Positions 21,498 to 32,418 of a DNA stretch of 64,000 nt are shown here, one piece after another (the first letter of the stretch is position 1; each line of letters starts with the position of its first letter). Made by a program: the position numbers and the translations under genes. The notes below the pieces were generated by a model. It made no database searches, was not told the origin of the DNA, and was given only the letters and a program-made list of their open reading frames with translations. This stretch comes from Hofstenia miamia (taxonomy: Eukaryota > Xenacoelomorpha > Acoela): positions 4,243,751-4,307,750 of the forward strand of contig SCFE01000005.1 in assembly GCA_004352715.1 (NCBI GenBank), in the 5' to 3' direction.

Positions 21498-22191
21498 TGT
21501 AGAATTGCAGGGGAGCTCTGGCTACTCTAGCAGTACTGGGTAACTCAATAGTTTAGATTGAAGGTTGCAAACTCTACCATAGCAGAGAGCAGCCCACATT
21601 CTAACAGAAAAGTTGCATTGGTTGTTTACTGATTTTTCCTAACAAATAATGAAATTCCATTTCAGAAAGAACTCCAGTAGTGACCAATTCACATGGCATC
21701 ACACTGAAGACAAATCTTTGAAGCCATCCTTACTTGCCAAGGTGCTAATTGTGTGTCTCAAGTATTAATTTCTAGCTCAATAAACAATTTATCTCAGAGT
21801 TTTCTTATCTCAGCTCATGTAAATAAATAATAAATAACAGGCACATAATTGCTGTGCATTTACATTTGCCAACAGCATAGTATATTCACAAGGTGTAGTT
21901 ATTAAGTGCATGCATGAACAGATCAAATAAAAGATGTTATTCCCTACATGTAACAGTAACCTAACATGGCCAAAATTTGGGCTGTCACCATTAACGAGCT
22001 ATTTTTCACCCTAGACCCAGTGCAGTTTCCTCCTGAATTGTTGCCAGATCTTAAACAACAGTTATCATTACCAAATTGATACAAATAAGGTAGCAGCAAA
22101 TCAAGGAATCAAAGTGTCAAAAAGATGCAACACCATTTCAGAGTGCCAAAAATAATAAGTTCAAAAAAAGTAAGCCCCAAGTGACTCTACA
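21498..22191 (-). repeat. LTR at an inversion breakpoint
   Basis: 694 bp from TGTAGAATTGCAGG to AAGTGACTCTACA, same family as the LTRs above but internally shorter. Left of it ORF3 runs on the minus strand; right of it RNase H and ORF3 run on the plus strand, so the LTR marks a rearrangement. Flanks ATAT/TTAT are not a convincing target duplication. Confidence 0.85.
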
Positions 22192-22780
22192 TTATCGAGC
22201 ATTCATTCCCATCTCAGATAAAAACATTAGCATCTCAAACTTTTTAAAAGCCATGACACTGTTTGAATGGACATGAAAACACCAAACAGAATTAAATAAT
22301 TTAAGAACAGAACTTAAAAAATTGCCCAACCTCAATACAACTTACTTTTCCAAAGAATTTATTGTCAAGTAGGACACCAGCTCAGTAGCTATTGGGAGCT
22401 ACTTTAAGCCAAATCATCAACAGCATTGAAACACCTATTCAATTTTTAAGTTGAAAACTTAAGCCCACAGAACTTAATTATGGCTTGACTAAAATTGAAA
22501 TTCTTTGTTAATTGAAGATCTAAAAAATTCAGATACATTTTTTTTGGACAACCTTTGTACTGATAATTCAGGCCTCAGTTGATGAAAAAAATTCTCCAGT
22601 GATCATTCTAACATCAAGATGGATTGAGTACTTAACAAATCATCCATTGCAAAGGGAAACAACATACCAATGCAGATCTTATGAATGCACTCCTTCAATA
22701 TAACACAATGATGCCAAACAAATTTATAGACAAACTCTCACTTGCTTATTATCTCACTAAAGCAAACAAAATTTGTTTGA
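22192..22780 (+). pseudogene. RNase H region of gypsy-like element F (decayed)
   Basis: Plus-strand fragments resemble the RT-RNase H part of A and C: FEWTWKHQTELNNLRTELKK (A: WTWQEQEVLDGIKTEL), then LPNLNTTYFSKEFIVK, DTSSVAIGSYF (DCDAS replaced), a YTDNSGLS/KKFSSDHSNI stretch and NADLMNALLQ. Stops and frameshifts are frequent. The integrase and the ORF3 N-terminus that should follow are deleted: ORF3 sequence begins about 22,800. Confidence 0.7.
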
Positions 22781-22800
22781 TAAAAATCTTCTAAGATTTA

Positions 22801-24640
22801 GATAACAGCAACTGTATCAGATCCAAGATCTACAAATTGGAACTGAGCTTAGATAATTTCTTCATTCTCAAACCTCAAAACTTTAGCATTCTGGGCTTAC
22901 ATGATTTCAGGAATTTAATTGCCACACTTATTCACACAAATCTTTTTCTACATAGAATATGCCTGCATCACTGTCTCATGGTTGACAAATGCTTTGAAAT
23001 TGACATTTCTTGCAGGCACAATCATACAAAATCATTGCTGATAAATGGGATCTACCTTCCATCACAGACATTCATCTTTCTTTTGTGTACAGTCAATCAA
23101 TCAACACTTTAAATGGAGTAAAATAAATGCAGTTCACCCAACAGACAATACATTGCCATCATATCTGACACAGTGAAAAAATTCATGTGGGGTGCTACAT
23201 TTGACAGCAAGTTTTGCCATTACTTGAGAAACAATTCTCTGTTATCTTTGCTCTATTTACAAAAACAGATATCTCATTCTACTAATGTATACTTTGCAAA
23301 TCAAAATGCACTCTTTTTTATCAAAAATGAAATTCTTTTCAACTTTTATATTAGAAAATATCTGGAATGCTCATATACTGAGATCTCCACATCCATGAAA
23401 TTCAAAAAGGATGGCAAACCAATTGAGACCATAGAACTTCAGCAGCAATCTGCCACACAACTGCAAAACCAAGAAGGTTTATTAAGTACCACACAGTTGT
23501 TACTTACACCACAACATCAGCAACAGATCAATGAGACCAACATCAAGAAAACTCTGTATTGACATCAGTCCTACAAATATAGAGTGGATCAAAACTGACT
23601 CTGATAATTATCTAACTTGTCTCAAAAATGCAGAAACCATGGATGCTATTATAGTAATGCAGACAGGTGAACTATTTGGTGACCATAGGAATCACTTGGT
23701 TAGAATTAACACCAACACCATAGCTATCTCTGGAAGATTGCATACAAATTGAAAACAGTTATTGCATTCTCTTGTTATCACTGCAGCAATACAAACAGCA
23801 TGGTGATCAAGCAAAGAAAAGAAAGAGAGATTAATCCTACCATTCAAAGATAATGAATAATATGTTAATAGTGTTGGCGACCTGATAAAAACACTCAACT
23901 GTGATTGTTGCAATCAAAGCAAATCTAAACTCATTAAGGAAGATGATGTTTCCTACTTGTATGCAGATGGTCACATATCACTTGAGTACATCTTCAGAAA
24001 AGGAAAACCTATCACAGAACAAATCAAATACATCAAGTCAAGCATTTCCAAGTTATGTACCAAAAATATAATTTTGTTCTTTGACATAGGTGACTTGATA
24101 TGGTGTAATTTAATACAGGAAACTCTTCAATACTACAATATTTCAAAGAAAATAGAAATTATGACAATGATGTGAGCAAATATAACAGATCTGAAACTAA
24201 TGACAGAAGAAATTGATACAAGCAACATTTCAATATTTTTCAATGAAGTGAAGAGTCACTCAAACATATTGAGCTTCTTCACTTTCTTCTACCTTGAAAC
24301 CAAAATCAGAGAGGAAGACACACACATGTCAGATATTGACACTCAAATGACTCTGTTAATTGCAATCAAAGGTTTATGTCTATATCTCAAGATTTAACAT
24401 CTTTACAAGAAAACTTAACACCTTCTAAAATTCTCTCACTACCTTCCAATGGATGGAAAAACCTAAATTTCAAAACTTTGCAAAGAAAGTCAGTTCTCAA
24501 CTGGAAGCTCTTTGCTATAGAACCTGTTATATGGATTATTCAGATCTTTTATTATGGAATAATCCTGAGCCCTCACATTGGTGTTGCAGGCTCAGCCTCT
24601 ACTTGATCCCTACAAATTTGAAATTGTGGACCTAAAAATA
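22801..24640 (+). pseudogene. ORF3 of element F (plus strand, broken)
   Basis: Long decayed copy. Frames at 22,837-23,112, 23,173-23,562, 23,531-23,752, 23,957-24,175 and 24,200-24,397 chain with small shifts and stops. In order: LSLDNFFILKP and LIHTNLFLHR (D: MENFLILS, LIYTNLLLCQR); a deletion; DTVKKFMWGAT; a Gln-rich linker near 23,420-23,530; LYADGHISLEYIF; IILFFDIGDLIW; IEIMTMM then TGA (24,173-24,175); ISIFFNEVKSH; FFYLETKIREEDTHMSD; a C-terminal end KFEIVDLKI then stop. The Gln-rich linker and final blocks match E, confirming a multi-domain protein. Confidence 0.7.
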
Positions 24641-24894
24641 TAGCTCAGTTTAAGGGGGTGTGGTATAAAAACATTCATAAAATATTTACTACATGAATGT
24701 ATGGGGAATCATTAATTTCAATGTTAGAATTACAAACTTATTTCAATTAGTAATCTGACAATATCATCAATCATGCTATATTTTTAGTTTAAATATTTCT
24801 GTTAATTTACATAGTATTTCTGACCATTGACTATTGATTATTATACCAGTCTGATATTTACTCACATTGACAATAGTTTGTAATTATGTGATAA
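24641..24894 (+). other. Polypurine tract and possible LTR start of element F
   Basis: CAGTTTAAGGGGGTGTGGTAT follows the ORF3 stop. A G-rich tract and then TGTGGTAT parallels element E on the opposite strand (GGGGGGGTGTGGCAT). The next 230 bp are AT-rich and non-coding and may be a decayed LTR, cut where element B begins. Bases 24,891-24,894 (ATAA) are the left target duplication of B. Confidence 0.45.
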
Positions 24895-25172
24895 TGTAGA
24901 ATCACAGGGGCACTCTCACAACTCAAGTGACACTGGGTAACTCTTAGGTTCTTCTGAAGGTTTCAAAGATAGCCATCACAGAGAATGACCTGCATTCTAA
25001 CAGAAAAAGAAAAACATTGGTAGTTCATCAATTTCATTAAAGAAAAACTGAAACCAATAACTGAGAAAGCATTCCATATAGCAACCAATTCACATGGCAT
25101 CATGCCAAAGCCATATCAAGAAAGTCATCCTGACTTGCCAAGGTGCCAATTGTGTGTCTCAAGTATTAATTT
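24895..25172 (-). repeat. 3' LTR of element B (truncated)
   Basis: Starts TGTAGAATCACAGGGG and matches the first 280 bp of the LTR at 34,574, then breaks after AAGTATTAATTT and runs directly into the ORF3 C-terminus. A deletion took the rest of the LTR (about 560 bp), the polypurine tract and the last ORF3 codons. Confidence 0.85.
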
Positions 25173-27640
25173 AGCTTGTAGTTTTGTTGTGAAGCCAGAA
25201 GAACTGAATTTTGGGAAGGCATGAGCAGATAGGACAATTCCTTGTTAGTACATTGAGTCTCCAGGTCAAGGTATCAAAGAAATGTTTGTACAGGCAGAGA
25301 CCTTTGAGAGTGATCATAAGCATCATTAACAGGTCTGTTTCAGATGTGTGGGCGTCCTTGGCACTGATGTGTGTGTCTAGGTAGAAGTGGAGGAAGACCT
25401 CCCATAGAGAGCCCATCAGTGTAGCATGATCCATGAATAGGGAACAGAAGTCATTTACATGCTGGAGGGTCATTCACATCAGCTCTCAACATAGTTATGA
25501 TCTCTATCCTTTTTGTAATGCCATAATATCTCATGATAGTTTTGACATTGTTTATCCACAAGAGGTCACCACTGGCTTGAAAGAGAATGAGGACACAAGG
25601 GTCCAAGGTAGAGATCTTCTGGTGTATCTTCTCAAGTTGTGTGGAGATCTGCTGACCCTTTTGGAAGATATCCTTCAGTGTAAGGCAACCATCAATGTAA
25701 ATACATTCAGGGTTGTCCCTTCCAGCAGCATGTTGTGAGTGTCTTTATACTCCTTGGTTTGTGTTGCCTTGGCAACTTTTGTGACAGTAGACATGTAGTT
25801 AATTTTCTCTGTGAGATGGGTAGATACCTTCTTATGGCCCTTTTGAACTCTCCATGTTGGCAGGATCAGCAGCATCATCAAGCAGGATGGCAGGATACAC
25901 AGCAGGTTGTGCTTATTGGCATTGGACCCAACTTGGGCAAATGCAACCTTCTAACATAGAGTGGTGGTCCTAATTATAACCAGGTAGTTGATCTTGGCTT
26001 CCTGGATGGAATCCCAGAAGGCTCCATGTAATCCATGACTTTGCAGCTTAGCAACTTGTGCAGCATTGATCCAGAGGCAAGACTTGTTGCATTCCACGTC
26101 CAGGGCTAGTTGTTGCCTAGGTGATTGTAGAAGCACCAGCTCTGGCTTTGTAAACACCACTTCATTTATCCCAGGATGTCATTATCATGATTTGACTCAA
26201 TGACTCATTCAGTGATCAAGGGCTCTTCTGCAAACTCATCTGGATGGTGCTCTATGGTTAAGATGCATTTGTTTTCTGAAATTAACCAAGTGGGTGTTGG
26301 CTTTGGCAAAGTGGCAGCCTCAGAAAATTTCTCCAAGTTAATGGCTTTGATGAGTGCCCTTGTGGATAAAGGTACCTCAATGGTGGAGCATGCAAGTAGC
26401 TCTTCTTCCCAGTAGAATTACTTGGGTGACCTCATCATTTGCTTGAGGACAATGATGGGGATGATTTCTCCAGCTTTACTAGTTTGTCATCAAGTCTTGA
26501 TAAATTTATTATAGCCACCATCAGGGTAATTCATGCATTGCAAGTTGAAGAGGACCTCCATCTTGGCTGGTATGCTGTAGTGTTCCACTAGCTCTAGAAA
26601 CTGCATGGTTGAACCAGACTCACAGCAATTTAAACATTTGGTGCACAGCAGCACATACTCAGAGTTGATAGATGGAAACTTGTTTCTGTGGTGGTGCCCC
26701 ACATATACTTCTTGAGTGTGTCTGAGAAGATGTTCAAGTCTGAGAAGGCAATCCATAAGCAGTTGACTATCATCTGTGGGGGCAGGCGCCTGAGCAGGTT
26801 ACTTGAGCTGACAAGGAGGGCATAGAATTTCTGGAAGTGCTCCATTGCTTTCTTGGATTTTCCAGGGGATGCAGGTAATGAGCATGAATGCAACAGCCAA
26901 TTTTTTACTTTCCAGGCAGCTGGGCAGATGGTGATCTTGTGAGTACAATGCTTTGCCAATCATTTGCAGGCTGCTTTGTCAAGGGGCAGCTGAATCTGCA
27001 CATCATGGGTGAGGAAAGCAGCTATGATATAGGATCATAAAATTCTCCATCCTGAAATGCAAACTTTTGACTGGGTCAGGGATGCTATCTTTTCTACTCC
27101 TCCTTGAGGAACATTACAAGGCAGATGTTTTCAAACTTTGGGAGTTGGTAGGCGATTTTGATCTTCTCTAAGATCTTGGGTTGAGTGATTGTTGACACAA
27201 TCAAAGCTCTGGATTTGCTTTTTGTTGTTAAGGAACTTGCAGAGATGTGAGAGAGTAAAATCCTCATCAAAACTGGTGTGCACAGTGCTGCGCCAATAGG
27301 GCAGAGGTTGTTTGCCTTGCATTTTGGAGTCATAGCAGATTATGGTGTTAATGTGGGGCCTTCTTTCTGAGTTGATAACAAATGGAATTATGTCCACTGA
27401 ACAAGTTAGTGTCTTTGAGTTGAACATCCAGCATAACTTATTTTTGGTTTCTTCTGACAGATTATCACAAATGAAGTGGATGGCTTTTTATGTGTCAATA
27501 AAGTGGGGGTGCAAGATCTTGTCCCTGACCTTAGAGGTTTTGTGCTTTTGTTCCTCCATTTTCCTGGACCAGACACTTGCTGAATTTTGAGATGAGGGAC
27601 TGGGACTAGAAGGGGCTTTCAAGTCACTTCAGGACAGGGT
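25173..27640 (-). pseudogene. ORF3 of element B (broken, internally deleted)
   Basis: Minus-strand frames chain N to C: KHKTSKVRDKILHPHF, NLSEETKNKL, DIIPFVINSE, TVHTSFDEDFTLSHLCKFLN; a deletion of about 200 residues relative to D near 27,040; AAWKVKNWLLHSCSLPASP, FQKFYALLVSS, SDLNIFSDTLKKYMWGTT; a segment ending HYLVII-like NYLVIIRTTTL; CIYIDGCLTLKDIF; VLILFQASGDLLW; ITKRIEIITML; FLHFYLDTHISAKDAHTSE; then a break at the LTR. The basic N-terminus, the KKYMWG[AT]T block and the FYLDT/DAHTS block are shared with A, D, E and F. Protein family unknown. Confidence 0.72.
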
Positions 27641-27927
27641 AAATTAATTACACTAGCAAAGGGCACTCTAGGAGTCTCCTCAGGTTCCCATGCAGAGGTT
27701 TGTCTCTGCACATAGTCATTCAAGGTCTGCTCCTGCATAGTTGCAGGAATCTTGCTCCTGATAGTTGTCTCCCCAAGTAGTTGTGAGTACTGCTACATGA
27801 GTCCTCTGTTTGGTATTCTCATTTACAGGAAGTGCCTTTGCTTATTTGTCATGGGGATGTGGCTCAGCTTGTCTCATCTCAGCAATTTAGTTGTCATCTC
27901 ATGTGGCATCTGATGGGTGGTTTGTTC
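27641..27927 (-). other. Pol/ORF3 junction region, element B
   Basis: A minus-strand frame containing TLNDYVQRQTSAWEPEETPR ends in a TGA within ACTTGAAAG, while ORF3 reads on in the -1 frame. This parallels element A at 6,020-6,180. No domain recognised. Confidence 0.35.
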
Positions 27928-28981
27928 TCAGATCATTTCATCATGGTTGCTAAACAAAGAAATGAGATATAATTCCCAATCCTGGGTATTTAAGTGATCT
28001 AGATATTGTTGCTCTCTCACTTTATGTTTAGGCAAAACATGAGTAGCTATAGTGTTGCTACTACTACTGAGGTTACTATCATAGGTGACCTGCATGAGGT
28101 CATCTTCCTCACATTTGGTGAGGTTATTATAAAATTGAATTTCATTAAGCCTGTCATCAACAAGGGAAAACCTGCTATTAGCATTGATGACTGCATTATT
28201 AATATTTTTAATAGTGCATTTAAGTTGCTGAAAATGGGCAAACTTTCCATTACTCAAGAAATACTGGCAGCATGCTCACATTGTGGCCAAACATGGCTTT
28301 AAATTGGCTGATTTTGGTGGTGGAATGAACAGCAGTGTTGTAGAAGAATTTCACAGCCTCTATCACTCACTTCCTGTTATGACCAGCAGCCTGAGCAAAA
28401 GCAACTCTATTCAATATAATAACAGTACAATTTAACCTTTTGATGACACTGTTCAACTGTGGGTGTTAAGCAGTAGTGAAGTTGTGTATAACCTCTAACT
28501 CTCTCATAAGAGTTTCCATCAAGCTGTTCTCAAACTGTGGGCAGCTGTCAGACACCAACTGCTCTATAGGCCTGAACTTGAAGATCTATTCCTTAACTAC
28601 CTTTTCACTGATCACCTTAGTGGTGGTGCTATTGAGGGGAATGAGTCTACCATACTTTGAGAAATGGTCAATTAAGACAAGAAGGTATTGGAAACCCTTG
28701 TCATTGTGTGAAAGTTTTTCCAAATCCATGTGCACCACTTTGTTTATTCTCTTGGCAGCATGACTGTGCAATTTGACTTGTTGTTCAGGGAAGTATCCCA
28801 TTCCTTGGAGAAGGCAGGTTTCACACTTGTTGATGATGTCTTGGACAGCAGCACAGATACTAATAGTCACATATCATGCATTAAAAGTTCTCTTGGTCTG
28901 GATGATGCCTAAATGACCATGTTCATGAATCTTCTGAACTAAGTCTCATAAAAACTATTTGGGGACTGCCAACCAGTTGTT
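27928..28981 (-). pseudogene. Ty3/gypsy integrase, element B (broken)
   Basis: Minus strand: zinc module end CETCLLQG, core VVHMDLEKLSHND with the first Asp, LVSDSCPQFEN with the second, but NSVIKRLNCTV where active copies have G-V-V-E-R-L-N, so the catalytic Glu is Lys. A stop follows VVKE before IFKFRP and another precedes HPQLNS. The C-terminal part survives as 109 codons at 27,928-28,257 (GKFAHFQQLKCTIKNI). Inactive copy. Confidence 0.85.
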
Positions 28982-29512
28982 TCAACTTTGAGTATAAAGT
29001 AATCTGGCATCATTCAGCTTCCAGTTGTAATGTTGGAAATAGTGACTGGCAACAGGACTCAAAATACAGTTCATGTCTTTCAACTTGGCTATGATTTCTG
29101 ACAAAATTTTGTCATGTTGCTGATGTGCTATGATTTCCTTTTCAGAGATTTCCTTAACAAGGCTGGGGAGGATAGCTTTCCCATGTCTATCAGCATTTAT
29201 GTCAGGAAGCTGTTTGTATTTACTGGTGTGAATAAATCTGTAAAGAGTTTTTTCACCATGCAGTTTCCTGAGGTCTTGTTCATAACTGGAGAGGGCAGTC
29301 CAGTAGTCCATATTAAGGTGTAGTCTCCCCAGATGGTGCTTGATGATAAATGAGAAGTCATTTAAATACTTGATCCACTGGGCAACAATATTTGATTTAT
29401 CCCTGGAGAACTTCTTTAGCCATGCTAGCACAGAGTTATCTGTGCACAAAGTAAATTTGCAGCCCAAGGGAAAAAAGCAAAACTTCTTAAGACTCTTGAT
29501 GAGTGCTAGCAT
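28982..29512 (-). pseudogene. RNase H of element B (open 176-codon piece of pol)
   Basis: Reads LALIKSLKKF, TLCTDNSVLAWLKKFSRDKS, QWIKYLNDFSFIIKHH and MDYWTALSSYEQDLRKL, then the linker toward integrase (VASHYFQHYNWKLNDARLLY). This is the RNase H C-terminal half, with the last acidic residue region and the connector; the same order is seen in A (8,012-8,410). The first ATG is internal to the polyprotein. Confidence 0.88.
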
Positions 29513-30660
29513 CTCAGACTTTGTAGCACCATAATTTAATTCAGCATTTCTAAATTTCCAACTGAATTATTGTACTGGGCTCTCTCTACCATCAATGATC
29601 TGGCTCAGTACACCACTGATTGCAACAGAACTAGTGTCACAGTCAACAAGAAATTCCTTTGAATAATCAGGTGTATTAAGACTGGGTATCTGTCTCAGCT
29701 CCATCTTAATGGAATCAAGTTCCTCCTGTTCCACTCAGGTCCAGCACAATTCCACCTTCTTCCTTAGTAAGTTAGAAATATGCTTGGTTTGATTTGCAAG
29801 CTCTGAAATAAAAGCACCATAATAATTGAGGAAGCCCATCAGGCACTGTACATCTTTATGAGATTACAGAGTTTCTATATGCTCAAGATGATCTTTAGCA
29901 TCATTTTTAATAGATATGCATCCCATCCCGGTTCTATCACTCTTCCAAGGAAGGTAATGTGTGGCTGTAACAGGGAACACTTGTTTCCATTGACTCAGAT
30001 ACCTGATCTGTCTAAGAGATTAAGAGTTTGCCCCAGCCTTTCCAGGTGTTCAGGAAAGGTATTTTCAGTAACAAGAATATCATCCATATAGGCTGTGATG
30101 CCTGACTTGAGTATGTTGGTGCCATCCATCTCTAAGCACACAGGTGACATAGCACTGAAATGTTGTGGGGGCATTGCAGAGCCCAAAAGCCATATACCTC
30201 CACTCAAAGAGACCATATGGAGTAATGAAGGCAGTCTTTGGGATGTCAGCAGGCTTCATGGGCACCTACCAATAGGCCTTGCACAAATTGAGGCAGGTGA
30301 ACAACTTGTAACAACTAGCGTCATAGAGAAGATCTTTGATCTGAGGAAGCAGATACATGTCCTTGACTGTGACATTGTTCAATTTCCAGAAATCCACACA
30401 AAAGCAGTACTTATCTCCCTGTTTTATGAAAATGGTAGGCACTGCATACAGGCTATTACTAGCCTGAATAATGCCACTTTCAATGAGATTGCTTAGGATG
30501 CGTTCAAATTCTTCTTGGAGGTTTTCTGGGATTCTACTAAAAAGAAGGCAAATTGGACAATCATTCTTAGTTAAGATAGAGTGTTGTTTGCCAACCACCT
30601 TACCAATACTGATTGAACCATAATTGAAAACTTTGTGATGCTGCTGGAGCAGATGAGAAA
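29513..30660 (-). pseudogene. Reverse transcriptase of element B (broken)
   Basis: Minus strand with frameshifts: RIPENLQEEFERILSNLIES, SLYAVPTIFIKQGDKY, CVDFWKLNNVTVKD, CLNLCKAYW (LDLCKAYW in A), [48 protein letters not shown], then the thumb/connection through HITFLGRVIEPG to DCDTSSVAISGVLSQ of RNase H. The active site is YMDD. Frames at 30,266-30,598, 30,080-30,265 and 29,995-30,216 are pieces of this one domain. Confidence 0.88.
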
Positions 30661-31480
30661 GGCTTTGTGCTCTTCCAAGCTAAGGTGAGGATGAGTCTGT
30701 TCATTAACAAGAGGATCTAGACAGTATTGTTCAGCTCTGCCAGATCGTGAATAGCAGTGAGTATCAGTAGACAGGCAGCAGCCTGGAATTCCAGACAAGC
30801 TGGAGATGCTACAATTTTCAATTGAAAAGGGTCTATCTTGACCAATGAACTAGAACTATTTAAGATAGTAATGTGTGTTCTACCTTTAAAGATGTTACAC
30901 AGTTGATTCCAGTGAAACACTTCCCCTTAAATCTGGAGACCATAGCATCACCAGTATATGCAGAGTCAGTGGTGATGGGGACATGTTGCCAGTGATGCAG
31001 CTCAACAATAACCTTCTCAGAAAAACTTAATGAGATATCCTGTTCTGGAAAAGTGGTGAGTTCCTGCTGGCATTCACTTTTGTGGATAGAAATTGTATTG
31101 TTCCCATAGTCAATGATACATGAGTTCTGCTCAAGAAAATCATTTCCAAGAATTATATCATACAGAAGTGGCTGATTGCAGTTATCAATAACAATTAAAT
31201 CAACAACAAACAGCTCCTGTCAAATGCATAGTTCCAGGTCTGGTACATGACCTTTCAAAGACAATGAATTCCTGGAAGCATCCAACAGGCAAGCAGTGGA
31301 TGGAAGTAAATAATCTTGTGATAGACACAACTTGGAGCAACAAGTGTCACTTATGATGGAGGCACAGGCCTTGGTGTCAATAGTAAGATTAATTAAAGAT
31401 CCATTGATATCCAAAGGGATAATGTTAGTATGCAACAGTGAAGTGATTACCAGGATTTGTGCCCACATTTTCTAGGAGGT
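30661..31480 (-). pseudogene. Aspartic protease and linker of element B (broken)
   Basis: Minus strand: INLTIDTKACASIISDTCC is the active-site region of a retropepsin, where D-T-G is expected; here the third residue is Lys. Downstream YDIILGNDFLEQNSCIIDYG matches the conserved ILG-x-DFL and flap-side strand. The protease frame (82 codons at 31,220-31,468) ends in a stop before the ILGNDFL part. With the D-T-K change it is unlikely to process the polyprotein. Confidence 0.72.
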
Positions 31481-31495
31481 GGTGCTCCAGCTAGT

Positions 31496-32418
31496 TTAAC
31501 AGGTCACCAAGCTGACAGGTGAATCAGGAGGACACTCTTCCATTTCTGGTTTAATGAAGATGAAACCCTTGCCATCAGCAACCAAACAAATCATGGCATG
31601 GGATTGTGATTTAGTGTGGCCCTTTTGAACACAGCAAAGACAGCATGTCTGCTTGAGATCAAACTTTGGCTTAGGAACAGAGGCGCTTGAAGTGATGGGA
31701 GGTTTCAGAGTCAGGTGACTGATCTTAAGTTCTCTGGCATCCTTGTTGATGTGTAATGTATTATGTAGCATGCATACAATACTGATGGCTTTACAAATAA
31801 TCTGATTAAGATCAACTTCTGGATCACACTTGAGCTCAAGGCAACTGCATATATTCAAAGGGAAACCTTTACAAATGTAAGAGAAAAGATCATGCCTTGA
31901 GTACTCTGACGCCAGCTTGCTCAAACAGAACAACCTTTCTACTTGTGTGATGTATGTGCAGATGTCATCACCAGTTTTAAATGAGAGACCACATAACAGC
32001 ATCTTATATTGGTACTTAATGTGAGGCGCCTTATAGTGGTCCTCAAAGTATCTGATGAGAACTTGATAGTTGGTTTTTACATTGTGGTCTAGCATCATAT
32101 ACTGATTGTACACAAGACCTTGTAAATAAGTAGGAAACTGAGTGACTGCAGTGTCTTGGGTAGCTTTATACTGCTTCATAGTTAGTTCAAATAGAAAGAA
32201 CCATTCTTCAAATAACTGTGAAATCTCATTGATCTTTCCAGTGAACTTGGGAAGAACTGAGTGGTGATTAAATAGATTAACAGTTTCATTCCCAATAGCA
32301 AATGAGAAACAAGTGAATTAAATCCAGTGCTGTGAGGAGCAAAGTTCAGGCTGCTAGTGCTTACACTGGGGAAACCCTGAGTAGGAGTCCCATTATGAGA
32401 CAAACTACTAAAATCCAT
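31496..32418 (-). pseudogene. Gag of element B (frameshifted)
   Basis: Two minus-strand frames, 32,418-32,182 (starts MDFSSLSHNGTPTQG, 78 codons) and 32,179-31,496 (227 codons), lie in different frames, so one shift splits gag. The second part looks like a capsid (FPTYLQGLVYNQYM, YFEDHYKAPHIKYQYKMLL, GFPLNICSCLEL). It ends with a knuckle-like CLCCVQKGHTKSQS: C-x2-C-x4-H-x4-S, with the last Cys of a CCHC nucleocapsid knuckle replaced by Ser. Gag packages the element RNA; this copy is not functional as read. Confidence 0.78.

Noticed and set aside
672-24175. TGA recoded as an amino acid in these elements
   Set aside because: TGA stops coincide with other lesions (TAA, frameshifts, lost catalytic residues), and CpG deamination of CGA explains them more simply.
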